A stretch of 64,000 nucleotides of DNA from Haloferax sp. Atlit-12N (GCF_003383095.1 NZ_PSYW01000001.1:992001-1056000), one strand, 5' to 3'. Positions 53,533-63,967 are shown, counted from the stretch's first letter. Translations and numbers: made by a program. Notes: a model not told the origin generated them from the sequence alone.

Positions 53533-54528
53533 ATGCGCAAGACGCTGCTGTTGAACAAGGACGACGTTCACGAGAACGTCCAGATGCCGGAGCTCATCTC
53601 GGCCATCGAGGACGCCTTCGCCGCCTACGAGTCCGGCGACGCCCAGATGCCGCCGAAGTCCTACATCGACCTGCCGCAGTACAACGGCGACTTCCGGTCG
53701 ATGCCCGCCTACCTCGACGCGGGCGACTGGGACGCCGCGGGCATCAAGTGGGTCAACGTCCACCCCGACAACGGCGACAAGTACGACCTGCCCACCGTCA
53801 TGGGCACGATGATCTACTCCGACCCCGAGAACGCCTTCCCGCTGGCGCTCCTCGACGGGACGGAACTCACGATGCTCCGCACCGGCGCGGCCGCGGCCGT
53901 CGCCACCGACTACCTCGCCGTGGAGGACGCCTCCTCGATGGGTATCGTCGGCGCAGGCGTCCAGTCGTACACGCAACTCCGCGCCATCAGCGAGGTCCGC
54001 GACATCGAGGAAGTCGTCATCTCCGACCTCGACGAGGAGCGCGTCGCCGACTTCATCGACGCCTTCGAAGACGAGTTCGACATCCGCGCCGGCTCCATCG
54101 AGGAGGCCGCCAGCTGTGACGTGCTGTCGACCGTGACGCCCGTCGAGTCGCCCATCGTCCCGCGCGACGCGGTCGGCGACCACACCCACATCAACGCGAT
54201 GGGTGCCGACGCCGAGGGCAAACACGAACTCGCCGACGACGTGCTCTTGGACGCTAAACTCGTCATCGACGACCACGCTCAGACCACCCACTCCGGCGAA
54301 ATCAACGTCCCGTACAATCAGGGCGTCCTCACCGACGACGACATCCACGGCGCAATCGGCGACATCGTCCTCGGCAACCTCGACGGCCGCACCGACGCCG
54401 ACGGCATCAGCGTCTTCGACTCCACGGGACTGGCGATTCAGGACGTCGCGGCGGCCCACGTCGCCTACGAACACGCGTTCGAAAACGACAACGGCTACGC
54501 GTTCGACCTCCTCGGGCTCGCCGAGTAA
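53533..54528 (+). CDS. Ornithine cyclodeaminase/alanine dehydrogenase family
   Basis: 331 residues. Rossmann motif GIVGAGVQSY, AGIKWVNVHP and LRTGAAAAVAT. The family includes archaeal alanine dehydrogenase and ornithine cyclodeaminase; the two cannot be separated safely here. Cytoplasmic NAD enzyme. Confidence 0.85.
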   Translation: MRKTLLLNKDDVHENVQMPELISAIEDAFAAYESGDAQMPPKSYIDLPQYNGDFRSMPAYLDAGDWDAAGIKWVNVHPDNGDKYDLPTVMGTMIYSDPENAFPLALLDGTELTMLRTGAAAAVATDYLAVEDASSMGIVGAGVQSYTQLRAISEVRDIEEVVISDLDEERVADFIDAFEDEFDIRAGSIEEAASCDVLSTVTPVESPIVPRDAVGDHTHINAMGADAEGKHELADDVLLDAKLVIDDHAQTTHSGEINVPYNQGVLTDDDIHGAIGDIVLGNLDGRTDADGISVFDSTGLAIQDVAAAHVAYEHAFENDNGYAFDLLGLAE

Positions 54529-54588
54529 GGTCGTCAGACGCGACGCGACTGGCATTCACCGTTCTCTTTTGCGGTCCGACGCCCCGAG

Positions 54589-54807
54589 CTACGGGTTCGG
54601 GCCGCGCTGCGCGTTGAGGTAGCCGAACACCTTCGAGAGGACGTAGACGATGGCGATGAAGGGCAGAAACGGCACCAACAGGACGACTAGGATGAGAAGC
54701 ATCGTCCACCCGATGGAGTCCATCTCGCTGTCGGGGCGCATTCGGGACCCCGGCGTGACGGTGTGGTAGGCCTTCTGTGCGAGGCTCAGCGAGTCGTCTT
54801 CGCTCAT
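54589..54807 (-). CDS. DUF7535-like small membrane protein
   Basis: 72 residues. Soluble N-terminus, then a long hydrophobic stretch (WTMLLILVVLLVPFLPFIAIVYVLSKVFGY). Family name from memory; function unknown. Confidence 0.65.
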   Translation of the reverse strand: MSEDDSLSLAQKAYHTVTPGSRMRPDSEMDSIGWTMLLILVVLLVPFLPFIAIVYVLSKVFGYLNAQRGPNP

Positions 54808-54863
54808 GCGATAGTGTTAGTTCGACGAGACGATAAGTCGAACGACGGACTGAGGGGCCGACC

Positions 54864-54998
54864 TCACCAATGCCGGTACTTCGCCCGCTCTTCGGTCGCG
54901 CCGCAGTCGGGGCACTCGTAGGTCCGCCTGTCTTCGAGGTCGGTCCGCTTTTCGTCGTCTACGCGATACATCTCGACTTCGCATGCCTTGCACAGCAT
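54864..54998 (-). CDS. 44-residue zinc-finger protein
   Basis: Begins MLCKACEVEMYRVDDEKR with CKAC, and later CPDC, then ends YRHW. Read from the reverse strand. An AT-rich stretch upstream (55000-55045) supplies a promoter. Small zinc-ribbon type, function unknown. Confidence 0.7.
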   Translation of the reverse strand: MLCKACEVEMYRVDDEKRTDLEDRRTYECPDCGATEERAKYRHW

Positions 54999-55133
54999 GT
55001 GTTAATTATCTCATGTGATATCGTAAATCTAGGGGAGAGCCCGAATAACCGGTCCAATAGGTGTTCTTTCGCAGTGAATCCGGCTGCGTATCAGCGCTGA
55101 AAATAGAATCCGGTCGTGTCGCGGCGCGCCCGG

Positions 55134-58010
55134 CTATTCGAGGTGGACCGCGGGGCGGAACGGAATCGCCTTCGAGGCGCGGTCGGCGGGGTCGACGATG
55201 TCGGGGTCGTCCTCGGCGAACACCTCGACCTCGGCGTCGAACTCGCGGGCGAGGAAGTCGGCAGCGCGCTCGTAGGTGCCGGCCTCGTCCAGTTCGAGTT
55301 GCGCGCGGAGCGTCGATTCGTCGCGCCCGCGGGTCTGGTCGACGAGGTCCTGCACGAGGTCGTTCACGTCGTTGCCCTTCTCGCGCAGGTCGGGGTCCTG
55401 CATGACCTGCCCCATGATTGCGCCGACGTTGTCACCGTTTTCGACGACCGTCTCGAACACGTCGCGCTTCCAGTCGGCGGCGACGTAGACCCGGATGGTA
55501 TCGGGGTCGGAGTCGGTCACGTCGATGATGTCGCGCACGTCCTCGGTCAGGCGCTCGACCTGTCGCTCTTCGAGTTCGACCGACTCGTCTTCGAACTCGG
55601 CGTCCGGTTCGGGCCATGGCGCGTCCTCGGCGGGCGTACCGGTCAACTGCTCGTGCAGTTCGTTCGTCATGAACGGGATGAACGGCGCGAGCAGGCGCAG
55701 GCGCGTCTCGAGGACCGTCCGGAGCGTCCACTTCGCGGCCGGGCGGTCGAGGTCGGTCCGGCGGCGGTACCACCGAAGCGACTCCTCGAAGTTGTAGAAC
55801 GCCGCCTGACTGGCCGAGCGCGTCTCGGATTCGTCCATCGCGGTCGTCACGTCGCGGACGGTGTCCTGCAGTTTCGACAGGAGCCAGCGGTCGACCGTCT
55901 CCAGTTCGGGCTGCTCGTCCGGACCGGGGTCGGCGATAATCTCCTGTGCGCGGTTCCAGAAGCGTTCCAGTTGGTCGTGGACCGAGCCGACGAGGTCGTC
56001 GCGCCAGTCGTAGTCCTGCCACGGTTCGGCGGAGTTGAGCAGGAAGAAGCGGACGGTGTCCGCGCCGTACTCGCCGATGGCCTCGCCGGGGAGGACGACG
56101 TGACCCTTCGACGACGACATCTTCTGGCCCTCGAGCAGACCCATGCCCATGATGACGATGCCTTGCGGCCACTGCGGCTCGTCGAACAGTTCGCCGTGGT
56201 GGAACTGGTAGAACGTCAGGTGGTTCGTGATGAGGTCGTTGCCGGAGAACCGGTAGTCGACAGGGTACCAGTAGTCCCACTCCTCGCGGAGGTCGAGCGC
56301 CTTCTCCGGCGCGTCCTCTACGGTCTCGGGGCCGTAGAACAGCGCGTCGAAGAAGTCCTGCGTGAGTTCCTCGGTCGGAATCTCCTGCAGGCGGTGGGCG
56401 ATGGTGTAGTACGCCATGTAGATAGTCGAGTCCGAGAGGGGCTCGATGACGAACTGGTCGTCCCACGGCAGGCGGGTGCCGAGGCCGTAGTTGCGGATAC
56501 ACGGCCACCCGTTGAGCCAGTCGATGGTGTGGTGGTACTCGTCGCGGGTGTTCTCGGGGATGGCGTCCAGCCCGTCGGCCACGTCGTGGGCGAGCTGTTT
56601 CCAGTCCTCGTCGTCGTACGAGAGGAACCACGTGTCCTGTTCCGCGACGACGACGTCGCCGCCGCAGCGGCAGACGACCTCCTCGGAGAACTCCTGCATC
56701 ACGTCGAACTGGCCGGCCTCGATGCCGTCGGCCTTGAAGTCGTCGCGGACCTCCTCGACGAGGCCGCCGGCGTAGTCGCCGTAGAACTCCTTGAGCCGAC
56801 CCGCGTGGAACTCCTTGTTGTAGAGGTCCTTCGTCGCCTTTTCGAGCGCGGGGTCGTCCGAGGACTCGATGCCGCGGTTCTCGACGGCCGACTTCGCGGG
56901 AATCTCGCCGTACGTGTCGTCATCGGAGTCGATGTCGAGAATCGGAATCGGCTCGATGTCGGCCACGTCGGCGGGGTCGATGCCGAACGATTCGAGGTAG
57001 TCGGTGTCGGCCTTGGCCTCCTGAAGCGCCACGTAGTCGTCGGGGCTGTGGGCCGGGACGGACATGACGACGCCCGTCGCGTTGTCGGCGTCGACGAAAT
57101 CGGCCGGCAGGACGAGCACGTCGTCGCCGGTGACGGGGTTTTCGACGGTCTGGCCGACGAGTTCGGCACCCTCGACGGTTTCGAGAACCTCCACGTCGCG
57201 GGCCTGATATTCGAGTTTGTCGGCCGCGTACTCGGAGACGAACCACGTCTCGCCGTCGACTTGGGCGACCACGTAGGTCGCCTCGGGGTCGATGTAGGCG
57301 TTGGTCACGCCGTGGACCGTCTCGGGGCGCAGGGTCGCCATCGGGACGACCACGTCGCCGCCGTCTCGCTCCCAGCCGAAGCGGACCAGCGTGTACTCTT
57401 GGAACTCGGCGTTCTCGCCTTCGAGCAGGTCGTGGGTCGTGACCGGCTGTTCCTCGTTCGTACAGAACTTGACGGGGTGGAGGCCCTTCTCCAGTCGCCC
57501 GCGCTCGCGGAGCGTCCGGTACTGCCACTCGACGAACTTCGAGTAGCGCTCGTTGTTCGTGGTGAACTCGCGCCGCCAGTCCACCGACAGGCCGAGCGAC
57601 TGCATCCCCTTCTTGTAGTGTTCCTCGATGAAGTACCGCGCCCAGCCCATGGGCGATTCGAGGTCCGAGAGCGTGTCCTCGGGGACGTTGTAGGTGTCGG
57701 TCAGAACCGAGAGCTGTTTCTCCTCGCGGTTTTTCAGGCGCTCGACCGCGCCGATAATCGGCGTGCCGGTGACGTGCCACGCGATGGGAAACAGGACGTT
57801 GTCGCCCTGCTGTCGTCGGTAGCGAGCGTACACGTCGGGAACGGTGTACGTCCGCGCGTGCCCGATGTGCATCCCGCCGCTGGGGTACGGATAAGGCACC
57901 GTCACGAACGTCGCGTCGTCGGCGTCTGCGTCCGGGTCGGCCTCGTATCGGCCGGTCTCGGACCAGCGCTCCCGCCAACGCGCTTCGAGTTCCTGCGGGT
58001 CGTAGTCCAT
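55134..58010 (-). CDS. leuS: Leucyl-tRNA synthetase
   Basis: 958 residues. HIGH motif GGMHIGHARTYT near residue 45, editing domain in the middle (about 250-420), and KMSSSKG near 630. Archaeal type. Starts MDYDPQELEARW at 58010, the methionine about 27 bases after a TTATTTTAGG box. Confidence 0.95.
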   Translation of the reverse strand: MDYDPQELEARWRERWSETGRYEADPDADADDATFVTVPYPYPSGGMHIGHARTYTVPDVYARYRRQQGDNVLFPIAWHVTGTPIIGAVERLKNREEKQLSVLTDTYNVPEDTLSDLESPMGWARYFIEEHYKKGMQSLGLSVDWRREFTTNNERYSKFVEWQYRTLRERGRLEKGLHPVKFCTNEEQPVTTHDLLEGENAEFQEYTLVRFGWERDGGDVVVPMATLRPETVHGVTNAYIDPEATYVVAQVDGETWFVSEYAADKLEYQARDVEVLETVEGAELVGQTVENPVTGDDVLVLPADFVDADNATGVVMSVPAHSPDDYVALQEAKADTDYLESFGIDPADVADIEPIPILDIDSDDDTYGEIPAKSAVENRGIESSDDPALEKATKDLYNKEFHAGRLKEFYGDYAGGLVEEVRDDFKADGIEAGQFDVMQEFSEEVVCRCGGDVVVAEQDTWFLSYDDEDWKQLAHDVADGLDAIPENTRDEYHHTIDWLNGWPCIRNYGLGTRLPWDDQFVIEPLSDSTIYMAYYTIAHRLQEIPTEELTQDFFDALFYGPETVEDAPEKALDLREEWDYWYPVDYRFSGNDLITNHLTFYQFHHGELFDEPQWPQGIVIMGMGLLEGQKMSSSKGHVVLPGEAIGEYGADTVRFFLLNSAEPWQDYDWRDDLVGSVHDQLERFWNRAQEIIADPGPDEQPELETVDRWLLSKLQDTVRDVTTAMDESETRSASQAAFYNFEESLRWYRRRTDLDRPAAKWTLRTVLETRLRLLAPFIPFMTNELHEQLTGTPAEDAPWPEPDAEFEDESVELEERQVERLTEDVRDIIDVTDSDPDTIRVYVAADWKRDVFETVVENGDNVGAIMGQVMQDPDLREKGNDVNDLVQDLVDQTRGRDESTLRAQLELDEAGTYERAADFLAREFDAEVEVFAEDDPDIVDPADRASKAIPFRPAVHLE

Positions 58011-58220
58011 ATCCGTGGTAGTGGCACCCCGGCCTAAAATAACTCCTATACTCGACTTGCGCGGCTGTCTGATTGCGGCAGATATTGCCTCACGATGGCA
58101 CGGGACAAACGAGAGAATCGAGACGCAAAACGAAGACGGAGAAACGAAAACGGGGAACACCCATCACGAGGGGACCATCCGGGCGGCGAGTCAGAGACGC
58201 GTGCGAGCGACGACGACCGC

Positions 58221-58664
58221 TCAGTCGATGTCGATGCGGCGGGAGTCGTCGGGTTCGACGTCGCGCTTGGGGAGAGTGACCATCAGCACGCCGTTGTGGT
58301 AGCTGGCGGACGCGCCGTCCTCGTCGACCGTCTCGGGGAGACGAATCGTGCGGCGGGCGGACTCGTGGCGGCGCTCGCGGCGGAGATACTCGCCGTCGGC
58401 CTGCTCGTCGGACATCTCGCGCGTCGCCTCGACGGTCAGCGTGCGGTTGGCGACCGACAGGGAGATGTCCTCCTTCTCGTAGCCCGGGAGGTCGACCGTG
58501 ACGACGATTTCGCCGTCGTGGTCGGTGACGTCGATAGCCATCTCGTGGCGGACCTGCGCCATCATGCCCGAGCGGTCGAACTGTCGTCCCATCTCGTCGA
58601 ACTGGCGGGACATTCGCTCGAACAGTTCCTCGAAGTCGTCGAAGGGGTTGGTACGTCGCATCAT
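58221..58664 (-). CDS. Hsp20/alpha-crystallin small heat-shock protein
   Basis: 147 residues, start at the first of two adjacent ATG codons. VTVDLPGYEKEDISLSV and NGVLMVTLPK define the core. The N-terminus (NPFDDFEELFERM) resembles that of the next Hsp20 gene. Confidence 0.88.
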   Translation of the reverse strand: MMRRTNPFDDFEELFERMSRQFDEMGRQFDRSGMMAQVRHEMAIDVTDHDGEIVVTVDLPGYEKEDISLSVANRTLTVEATREMSDEQADGEYLRRERRHESARRTIRLPETVDEDGASASYHNGVLMVTLPKRDVEPDDSRRIDID

Positions 58665-58780
58665 GTGTGTTTTCACCGAGGCATATGGACGCCGTCTGAG
58701 GAGATAATCGTTGCTGGAACGCAGATAGCAATTCTCACGCCACAGCGACCGACGCACCGAGATTCAAAAGATGAGCCGCG

Positions 58781-59191
58781 TCACTCGATGTCGATTTGCG
58801 TCGAGTCGTCGCCCGCGGGTTCGGCCTTCGGGAGTGTCACGGTCAGGACGCCGTTTCGGTACGACGCGGCCACCTCGTCGCGCACGACCTCGGTGGGGAG
58901 CGTAATCGTCCGGGAGACCGACCGCTGGCTCTGCTCGCGGCGGACGTACTGGTCGTCGTCGACCTCGCTCGACTCCTCGTGGTCGGCCGCGATGGTGAGT
59001 CGCCGCCCGCTGACGCTCACGTCGAGGTCGTCCTTCTCGAAACCGGGGAGGTCGGCGACGACCTCGATTGCCTCGTCGGCATCGACGACATCGAGGGAGA
59101 TGTCTTGGAACCGGCCGATACCGGACTCCTCGAACGACCGGCCCATCCGGTCGAACAGGTCTTCTATCTCGTCGAATGGATTTCGCTGCAT
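58781..59191 (-). CDS. Hsp20/alpha-crystallin small heat-shock protein
   Basis: 136 residues. VVADLPGFEKDDLDVSV and NGVLTVTLPK. Tandem paralogue of 58221-58664 in the same direction, 116 bases apart with a separate promoter likely. N-terminus NPFDEIEDLFDRM. Third Hsp20 in the window. Confidence 0.88.
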   Translation of the reverse strand: MQRNPFDEIEDLFDRMGRSFEESGIGRFQDISLDVVDADEAIEVVADLPGFEKDDLDVSVSGRRLTIAADHEESSEVDDDQYVRREQSQRSVSRTITLPTEVVRDEVAASYRNGVLTVTLPKAEPAGDDSTQIDIE

Positions 59192-59304
59192 ACGCGCCTA
59201 GATACGTCGCCGACGGCAAAGAAAGATGTGCCCAGACCCACATTTCGAGAGCGTCCGGGTGGATGTGACGGGACGCGGGTGGGCGTCTCGGCGTCGGAAT
59301 CGCG

Positions 59305-60156
59305 TCAGTACAGCACGTGCCGCGTGTCGTACGACCCGAGGACGCGAACCCAGCCGTTGCGGGCGATGCCCTCGACCTCTTCGAGCGCCTCCTGCATCCG
59401 CTCTTCGTAGAGGCCGGCGTCGGCGTCGATGTGGAACAGGTAGTCGCCGAGGCGGTTCCCGCTCGGGCGCGACTCGATGCGCGAGAGGTTGATGTCGCGT
59501 TCGGCGAACGCTTCGAGCAGTTCCAAGAGGAGACCGGGGTAGTTCGCGTTCGGGTAGACGACGAGCGAACTCTTGCCGCCGGCGTCCGAGCGGGCGGACT
59601 CGGGCCCGATGACGAGGAACCGCGTCGCGTTCGACGACTGGTCTTGGATGTCCTCGGCGATGATTTCGAGGTCGTCGGCAGGCGCGTCAGACTCCGTCTG
59701 ACTGCCTTCCGCGTGTGACGCGGAAGCGTTGTCCGGGTGGCCGATGCCCGCGACCGTCGGGTCGGCGCGGGCACGCTCGACGCCGCGGGCCGTGCTGGCG
59801 ACGGCTTCGAGCGTCACGTCGGGGTAGTTCTCGTCGAGGTACGACCGGCACTGCGCGAGCGCCTGCGAGTGGCTAGCGACGACGTCGAAGTTCGCGCTCT
59901 GGGCCAACAGCGCGTGGCGGATGGGCGTGACGATTTCTTGGACGACGCTCACGTCCGAGTTCGCCACGGCGTCGAGGCTCTCGGTGACGCTCCCTTCGAT
60001 GCTGTTTTCGATGGGAACGACGCCGCGCTCGAACGACCCGTCGGCGACCGCTTGGACGATAGAGGTGACCGATTCTCGGAAGGCGACGTCGTCGGCGACC
60101 GCGCGGGCGGCGCGATGGGAGTACGTGCCCGCCGGGCCGAGCGTGACTGCCTGCAT
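59305..60156 (-). CDS. pheA: Prephenate dehydratase with ACT domain
   Basis: 283 residues. LGPAGTYSHRAA at the N-terminus, VPIENSIEGSV, and the TRF motif in NATRFLVIG, then an ACT domain with the ESRP motif (IESRPSGNRLGDYLFHID). Makes phenylpyruvate for phenylalanine synthesis and is usually inhibited by phenylalanine through ESRP. Start ATG 60156. Confidence 0.92.
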   Translation of the reverse strand: MQAVTLGPAGTYSHRAARAVADDVAFRESVTSIVQAVADGSFERGVVPIENSIEGSVTESLDAVANSDVSVVQEIVTPIRHALLAQSANFDVVASHSQALAQCRSYLDENYPDVTLEAVASTARGVERARADPTVAGIGHPDNASASHAEGSQTESDAPADDLEIIAEDIQDQSSNATRFLVIGPESARSDAGGKSSLVVYPNANYPGLLLELLEAFAERDINLSRIESRPSGNRLGDYLFHIDADAGLYEERMQEALEEVEGIARNGWVRVLGSYDTRHVLY

Positions 60157-60210
60157 GGACACCCCTTCACGAAGCGGCGACAAAAGACCGTCGGGGCAGG
60201 CAGATTCGGC

Positions 60211-60870
60211 CTATCGCTCCGCGCAGAACTCGACGAAGTTGCGGAGGATGGTCAGCCCGGTCTCGCCGGACTTCTCGGGGTGGAACTGCGTGCCGAAGAC
60301 GGTGCCCTCCTCGTTGGCGACGACCGCGGGGAACGCCACGCCGTAGTCGGTCGAGGCGACGACCGCGTCCTCGTCGTCGGGGTCGGCGTAGTAGGAGTGG
60401 ACGAAGTAGGCGTACTCGCCGTCGACGCCCTCGACGAGCGGGTGGTCGCGTTGGACGTTGAGTTCGTTCCAGCCCATGTGCGGGACCTTCTGTCCCTCGT
60501 CGAAGCGGACGTTGCGGCCGGGGATGAAGTCGAGACCTTCGACCTCGCCCTCGCCCGCGTGGTCGGCCTCCTCGGAGGAGGTAAGCAGCATCTGCATCCC
60601 GAGACAGATACCGAAGATGGGCGTCCCGTCGGCGGCGGCCTCAGCGAGTGGTTCGCGGAACGGGCCGGCGTTCTCCATGCCCTCGGAGAACGCGCCGACG
60701 CCGGGGAGGACGATGCCGTCGGCGTCGTCGAAGTCGGCCGGGTCGTCGGAGACGACGACGTTCGCCCCGGCGCGTTCGAGCCCGCGCATGGCGCTCCGGA
60801 GGTTTCCGAGCCCGTAGTCCACCATCACCACGTCGGCGAGGGTCTCCTCGGGCGGTTGTGTCGTGCTCAT
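60211..60870 (-). CDS. hisH: Imidazole glycerol phosphate synthase glutaminase subunit
   Basis: 219 residues from the ATG 60870. VDYGLGNLRSAM, catalytic Cys in GICLGMQML, and HPEKSGETGL with His and Glu. Supplies ammonia to HisF in histidine synthesis. Upstream of pheA in the same direction (54 bases), probably not functionally linked. Confidence 0.9.
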   Translation of the reverse strand: MSTTQPPEETLADVVMVDYGLGNLRSAMRGLERAGANVVVSDDPADFDDADGIVLPGVGAFSEGMENAGPFREPLAEAAADGTPIFGICLGMQMLLTSSEEADHAGEGEVEGLDFIPGRNVRFDEGQKVPHMGWNELNVQRDHPLVEGVDGEYAYFVHSYYADPDDEDAVVASTDYGVAFPAVVANEEGTVFGTQFHPEKSGETGLTILRNFVEFCAER

Positions 60871-61081
60871 GCGTACACGTGCGAGGCCGGGAGGCAAGTG
60901 AGTTTCCGTCGCGGCGACGGTCGCCCCGGCGACCCGGGAGCGACTCCGCGATATCACAAAATCACCCGACTGTTCTATGTTTACTCACAGAGTACGCAAT
61001 ATGACTTTATATCTATGTATGTATAGGGAGAAAGAATAGGAAGATTTAACCTTAGTGTGTCTGAGTGTTCTGACGAATCAC

Positions 61082-62047
61082 ATGTCTTCCCGACGGAGTT
61101 TCCTCAAGAAGACTGGCGCGCTCGGCGCGGTCGGTCTTTCGGGGTTGAGCGGGTGTATCGGTAGTGTCACGGGTGGGTCGGATTCGGTCAACTTCCTCCT
61201 TACGCCGTCCGAATCGGACGTCGACATTCAACAGCAGTATCAGCCGCTGTTCGAGTACCTCGAATCCGAGACGGACGTGACCGTCGAGTCGTCGGTCGCC
61301 GCGGACTACGCCGCGGTGTACCAGGCGTTCAAATCCGGGCAGGCCGACCTCGCCGACTCGTCGCCGACCATCGCCATCCAGGGCGGCAACGAGGGCGTCA
61401 CCGAGGTCATGGGCATCCGCGTGGCCTACGGCGCCGCGAAGTACTTCTCGATTATGACGACGACGCCAGACAGCGGTATCGAGGAACTCACCGACCTCGA
61501 AGGCGAGACCATCGCGTTCGCCGACCGCCTCTCGACGAGCGGGTCGCTGTTCCCGCTGTACATGCTGAACCAGGCCGGTCTCGACACGGGCAACGCCCCC
61601 GACGGCGAGCCCGTCGACTTCACCGGCCAGTGGTCCGACCACGCGACCGCCCGCGAGACGCTCGTCAACCGCGACGAGGTCGTCGCCGCCGGCACGGGCG
61701 CGTTCTCGACCGCGCCGCACGTCCCGAAAGACCAGTTCCCCCAGCGGTTCCTCGACACCTCCGCCGAGAACGACGGCGACCTCGGGACCGCGGAGCCCGA
61801 ACTCCAACTGCTCGCGGCCTCCGACCCCATCCCGCGCGCGCCGATAATCGTGCGCTCCGAACTGGAATCCGGCCTGAAGTCGTCGATGACGGACGCGCTC
61901 ACGAGCGTCACGCAGGACGACCTCATCAACGAGGACCTCGGCGACGACCAACAGCTCTGGTTCACCGGCGTCGAACCGGGCACCGTCGATGACTACCAGC
62001 CGATTCAGAACGTCATCGACACGCTCGGAATCTCCCTCGGACAGTAA
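61082..62047 (+). CDS. phnD: Phosphonate/phosphite ABC transporter substrate-binding lipoprotein
   Basis: 321 residues. Tat signal SSRRSFLKKTGALG followed by lipobox LSGC. The mature part has the PhnD pattern (DLADSSPTIAIQGG, FADRLSTSGSLFPLYML). Captures phosphonate, phosphite or related anions outside the cell. Promoter AGATTTAACC near 61041-61050. The substrate is by family only. Confidence 0.85.
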   Translation: MSSRRSFLKKTGALGAVGLSGLSGCIGSVTGGSDSVNFLLTPSESDVDIQQQYQPLFEYLESETDVTVESSVAADYAAVYQAFKSGQADLADSSPTIAIQGGNEGVTEVMGIRVAYGAAKYFSIMTTTPDSGIEELTDLEGETIAFADRLSTSGSLFPLYMLNQAGLDTGNAPDGEPVDFTGQWSDHATARETLVNRDEVVAAGTGAFSTAPHVPKDQFPQRFLDTSAENDGDLGTAEPELQLLAASDPIPRAPIIVRSELESGLKSSMTDALTSVTQDDLINEDLGDDQQLWFTGVEPGTVDDYQPIQNVIDTLGISLGQ

Positions 62048-62132
62048 TCGGCTCACAAACAATACCATTGCAGTATCATTTTGGCGGTGCCGCGCCCACG
62101 AACCGTAGACGCGGGAAGTCCGCCCACACACC

Positions 62133-62888
62133 ATGAGTACCATCGAAGTACGTAACCTCACGAAAGCGTTCGGCGACGTCCGGGCGTTGGACGACGTCTC
62201 TTTCACCATCGAGGACGGCGAGTTCGCCGTGCTCCTCGGGCAGTCGGGGGCGGGGAAGTCCACGCTCCTTCGCTGTCTGAACGGCCTGACGAAACCAACG
62301 TCCGGCGAGATTCGAATCGACGGCGAACCGGTCAAAGGCCCGCGCGACGACGTGGCCATGATTTTCCAGCAACACTACGTGCTGGGTCAGCTCAGCGCCT
62401 ACGGCAACGCGCTGACCGGCGCGCTCAACCGGACCTCGTTCTTCCGTAGCCTCGTCGGCTGGCACGCGGAGGAAGACAAGTACGAGGCGCTCCGCGCGCT
62501 GGAGACCGTCGGATTACTCGACCAGGCGAACCAGCGGACTCGAAGCATGAGCGGCGGCCAGCAACAGCGCGTTGGTATCGCCCGCGCGCTCGTGCAGGGC
62601 CCGAGTCTGCTTTTGGCCGACGAACCCGTCGCCAGCCTCGACCCCGCCAGCGCCGAGACGGTGATGGGCTACATCCGAAGCGCGGCCGCGGAGCGCGACC
62701 TCTCGACGCTCGCGAGCCTCCACCAGGTGAACCTCGCCCGCGAGTTCGGGGAGCGGTTCCTCGCGCTCCGTGACGGGGAACTCGTCTTCGACGGCTACCG
62801 CGAGGACCTGACGGTCGACGTCATCGACCGCATCTACGGCGACGTCCAGACCGCGGACATCCGCGAGGGGACCGAGGTGAGCGCATGA
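62133..62888 (+). CDS. phnC: Phosphonate ABC transporter ATP-binding protein
   Basis: 251 residues. Walker A GQSGAGKST, signature SGGQQQR, Walker B LLADEPVASLD. Overlaps the permease gene by 4 bases (ATGA). 85 bases after phnD. Confidence 0.9.
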   Translation: MSTIEVRNLTKAFGDVRALDDVSFTIEDGEFAVLLGQSGAGKSTLLRCLNGLTKPTSGEIRIDGEPVKGPRDDVAMIFQQHYVLGQLSAYGNALTGALNRTSFFRSLVGWHAEEDKYEALRALETVGLLDQANQRTRSMSGGQQQRVGIARALVQGPSLLLADEPVASLDPASAETVMGYIRSAAAERDLSTLASLHQVNLAREFGERFLALRDGELVFDGYREDLTVDVIDRIYGDVQTADIREGTEVSA

Positions 62889-63901
62889 GCGGCGGCGACT
62901 CGACCTCGGACGACGGCGCGCGAAGCGGCGAGGACCGACACCGCGACGCCCGAACCGACGGCGGTGCCGAAGCCCAGTCGGGGTCGCTCAACCGCGCGCT
63001 CCGGGACATTACCCTCACGAAGCGAATCAAGTGGGGGATGGCGTTCGCCATCTCGGTCGTCTTCGGCTTTTTCTTCTTCGAGGCGCTCTCGGAGGTCGGC
63101 TTCTCCGTCGCCGAAATCCTCTACTACTGGCCGGAGTTCCAGAACGCCCTCGGGGACTTCTTCCCGCGGACGACGCTGTTCGGCCTCCCGTTCGTCGATT
63201 TCGGCTCCTACTGGCAGTTCATCCAGGAGCGCGACCTGTTCGGCGCGGCCATCGTCACGCTGGCGATGGGCTTCGCCGGGACCGTCCTCGGCATCCCCGG
63301 TGCGCTCCTCCTCGGCGTCCTCGGCTCCGAGCGCGTGACGCCCTACCCGTTCAACTTCATCTTCCGCGGCACGATGAGCGTCATCCGCGCCATCCCGGCG
63401 CTCGTCTGGGCGCTCATCTACATCCCGCTCGGCGGCGTCTCGCCGTTCACGGCGACGCTCGCCATCGGGACCGACACGATGGGCAACCTCGGCCGCCTGT
63501 TTACCGACGCGCTCGAAGAGGTCGAAGACGGCCCAATAGAGGCCATCGAATCGACCGGCGCGAACCGCCGACAGACGGTCGTCTTCGGGATGCTCTCGCA
63601 GGTGTTCACACCGTTCATCGCGTGGACGATGTACATCCTCGAAATCAACACGCGCATCGCCGTCACCATGGGGCTCATCGGCGGCGGCGGTATCGGCTAC
63701 GTCCTGCAGACCCAGCGGAGCCTGTTCAAGTACACGAACATGATGGCGACCATCCTCGTCATCTTCGTGCTCGTCGTCTCCGTCGAGTTCGTGAGCCAGC
63801 GCGTGCGCTCGTACATCCGCGGCGAGGAAGAAGAGAGCATGAGCGTCCTCAAACTCATCATCGAGTTCCCCCAGCGGATGGCTCGCTCCATCTGGGAGTA
63901 A
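62885..63901 (+). CDS. phnE: Phosphonate ABC transporter permease
   Basis: 338 residues with about six helices and an EAA-like loop near ALEEVEDGPIEAIESTGANR. The first 45 residues are hydrophilic (charged, Gly/Asp-rich). Forms the membrane channel of the PhnDCE importer. Confidence 0.88.
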   Translation: MSGGDSTSDDGARSGEDRHRDARTDGGAEAQSGSLNRALRDITLTKRIKWGMAFAISVVFGFFFFEALSEVGFSVAEILYYWPEFQNALGDFFPRTTLFGLPFVDFGSYWQFIQERDLFGAAIVTLAMGFAGTVLGIPGALLLGVLGSERVTPYPFNFIFRGTMSVIRAIPALVWALIYIPLGGVSPFTATLAIGTDTMGNLGRLFTDALEEVEDGPIEAIESTGANRRQTVVFGMLSQVFTPFIAWTMYILEINTRIAVTMGLIGGGGIGYVLQTQRSLFKYTNMMATILVIFVLVVSVEFVSQRVRSYIRGEEEESMSVLKLIIEFPQRMARSIWE

Positions 63902-63967
63902 GCTCGAAATCGACGGTCGCTCCCGCGGTACGGTTTTTATCGGTCCGCAACGTCTCACCGGTAGCCC

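Noticed and set aside
55116..58037. 973-codon plus-strand frame
   Set aside because: Antisense to leuS, which has all class I synthetase motifs.
58095..58220. Basic plus-strand frame (MARDKRENRDAKRRRRNENG) before the Hsp20 gene
   Set aside because: It continues antisense into the Hsp20 gene, has no promoter, and its composition is unlike haloarchaeal proteins.
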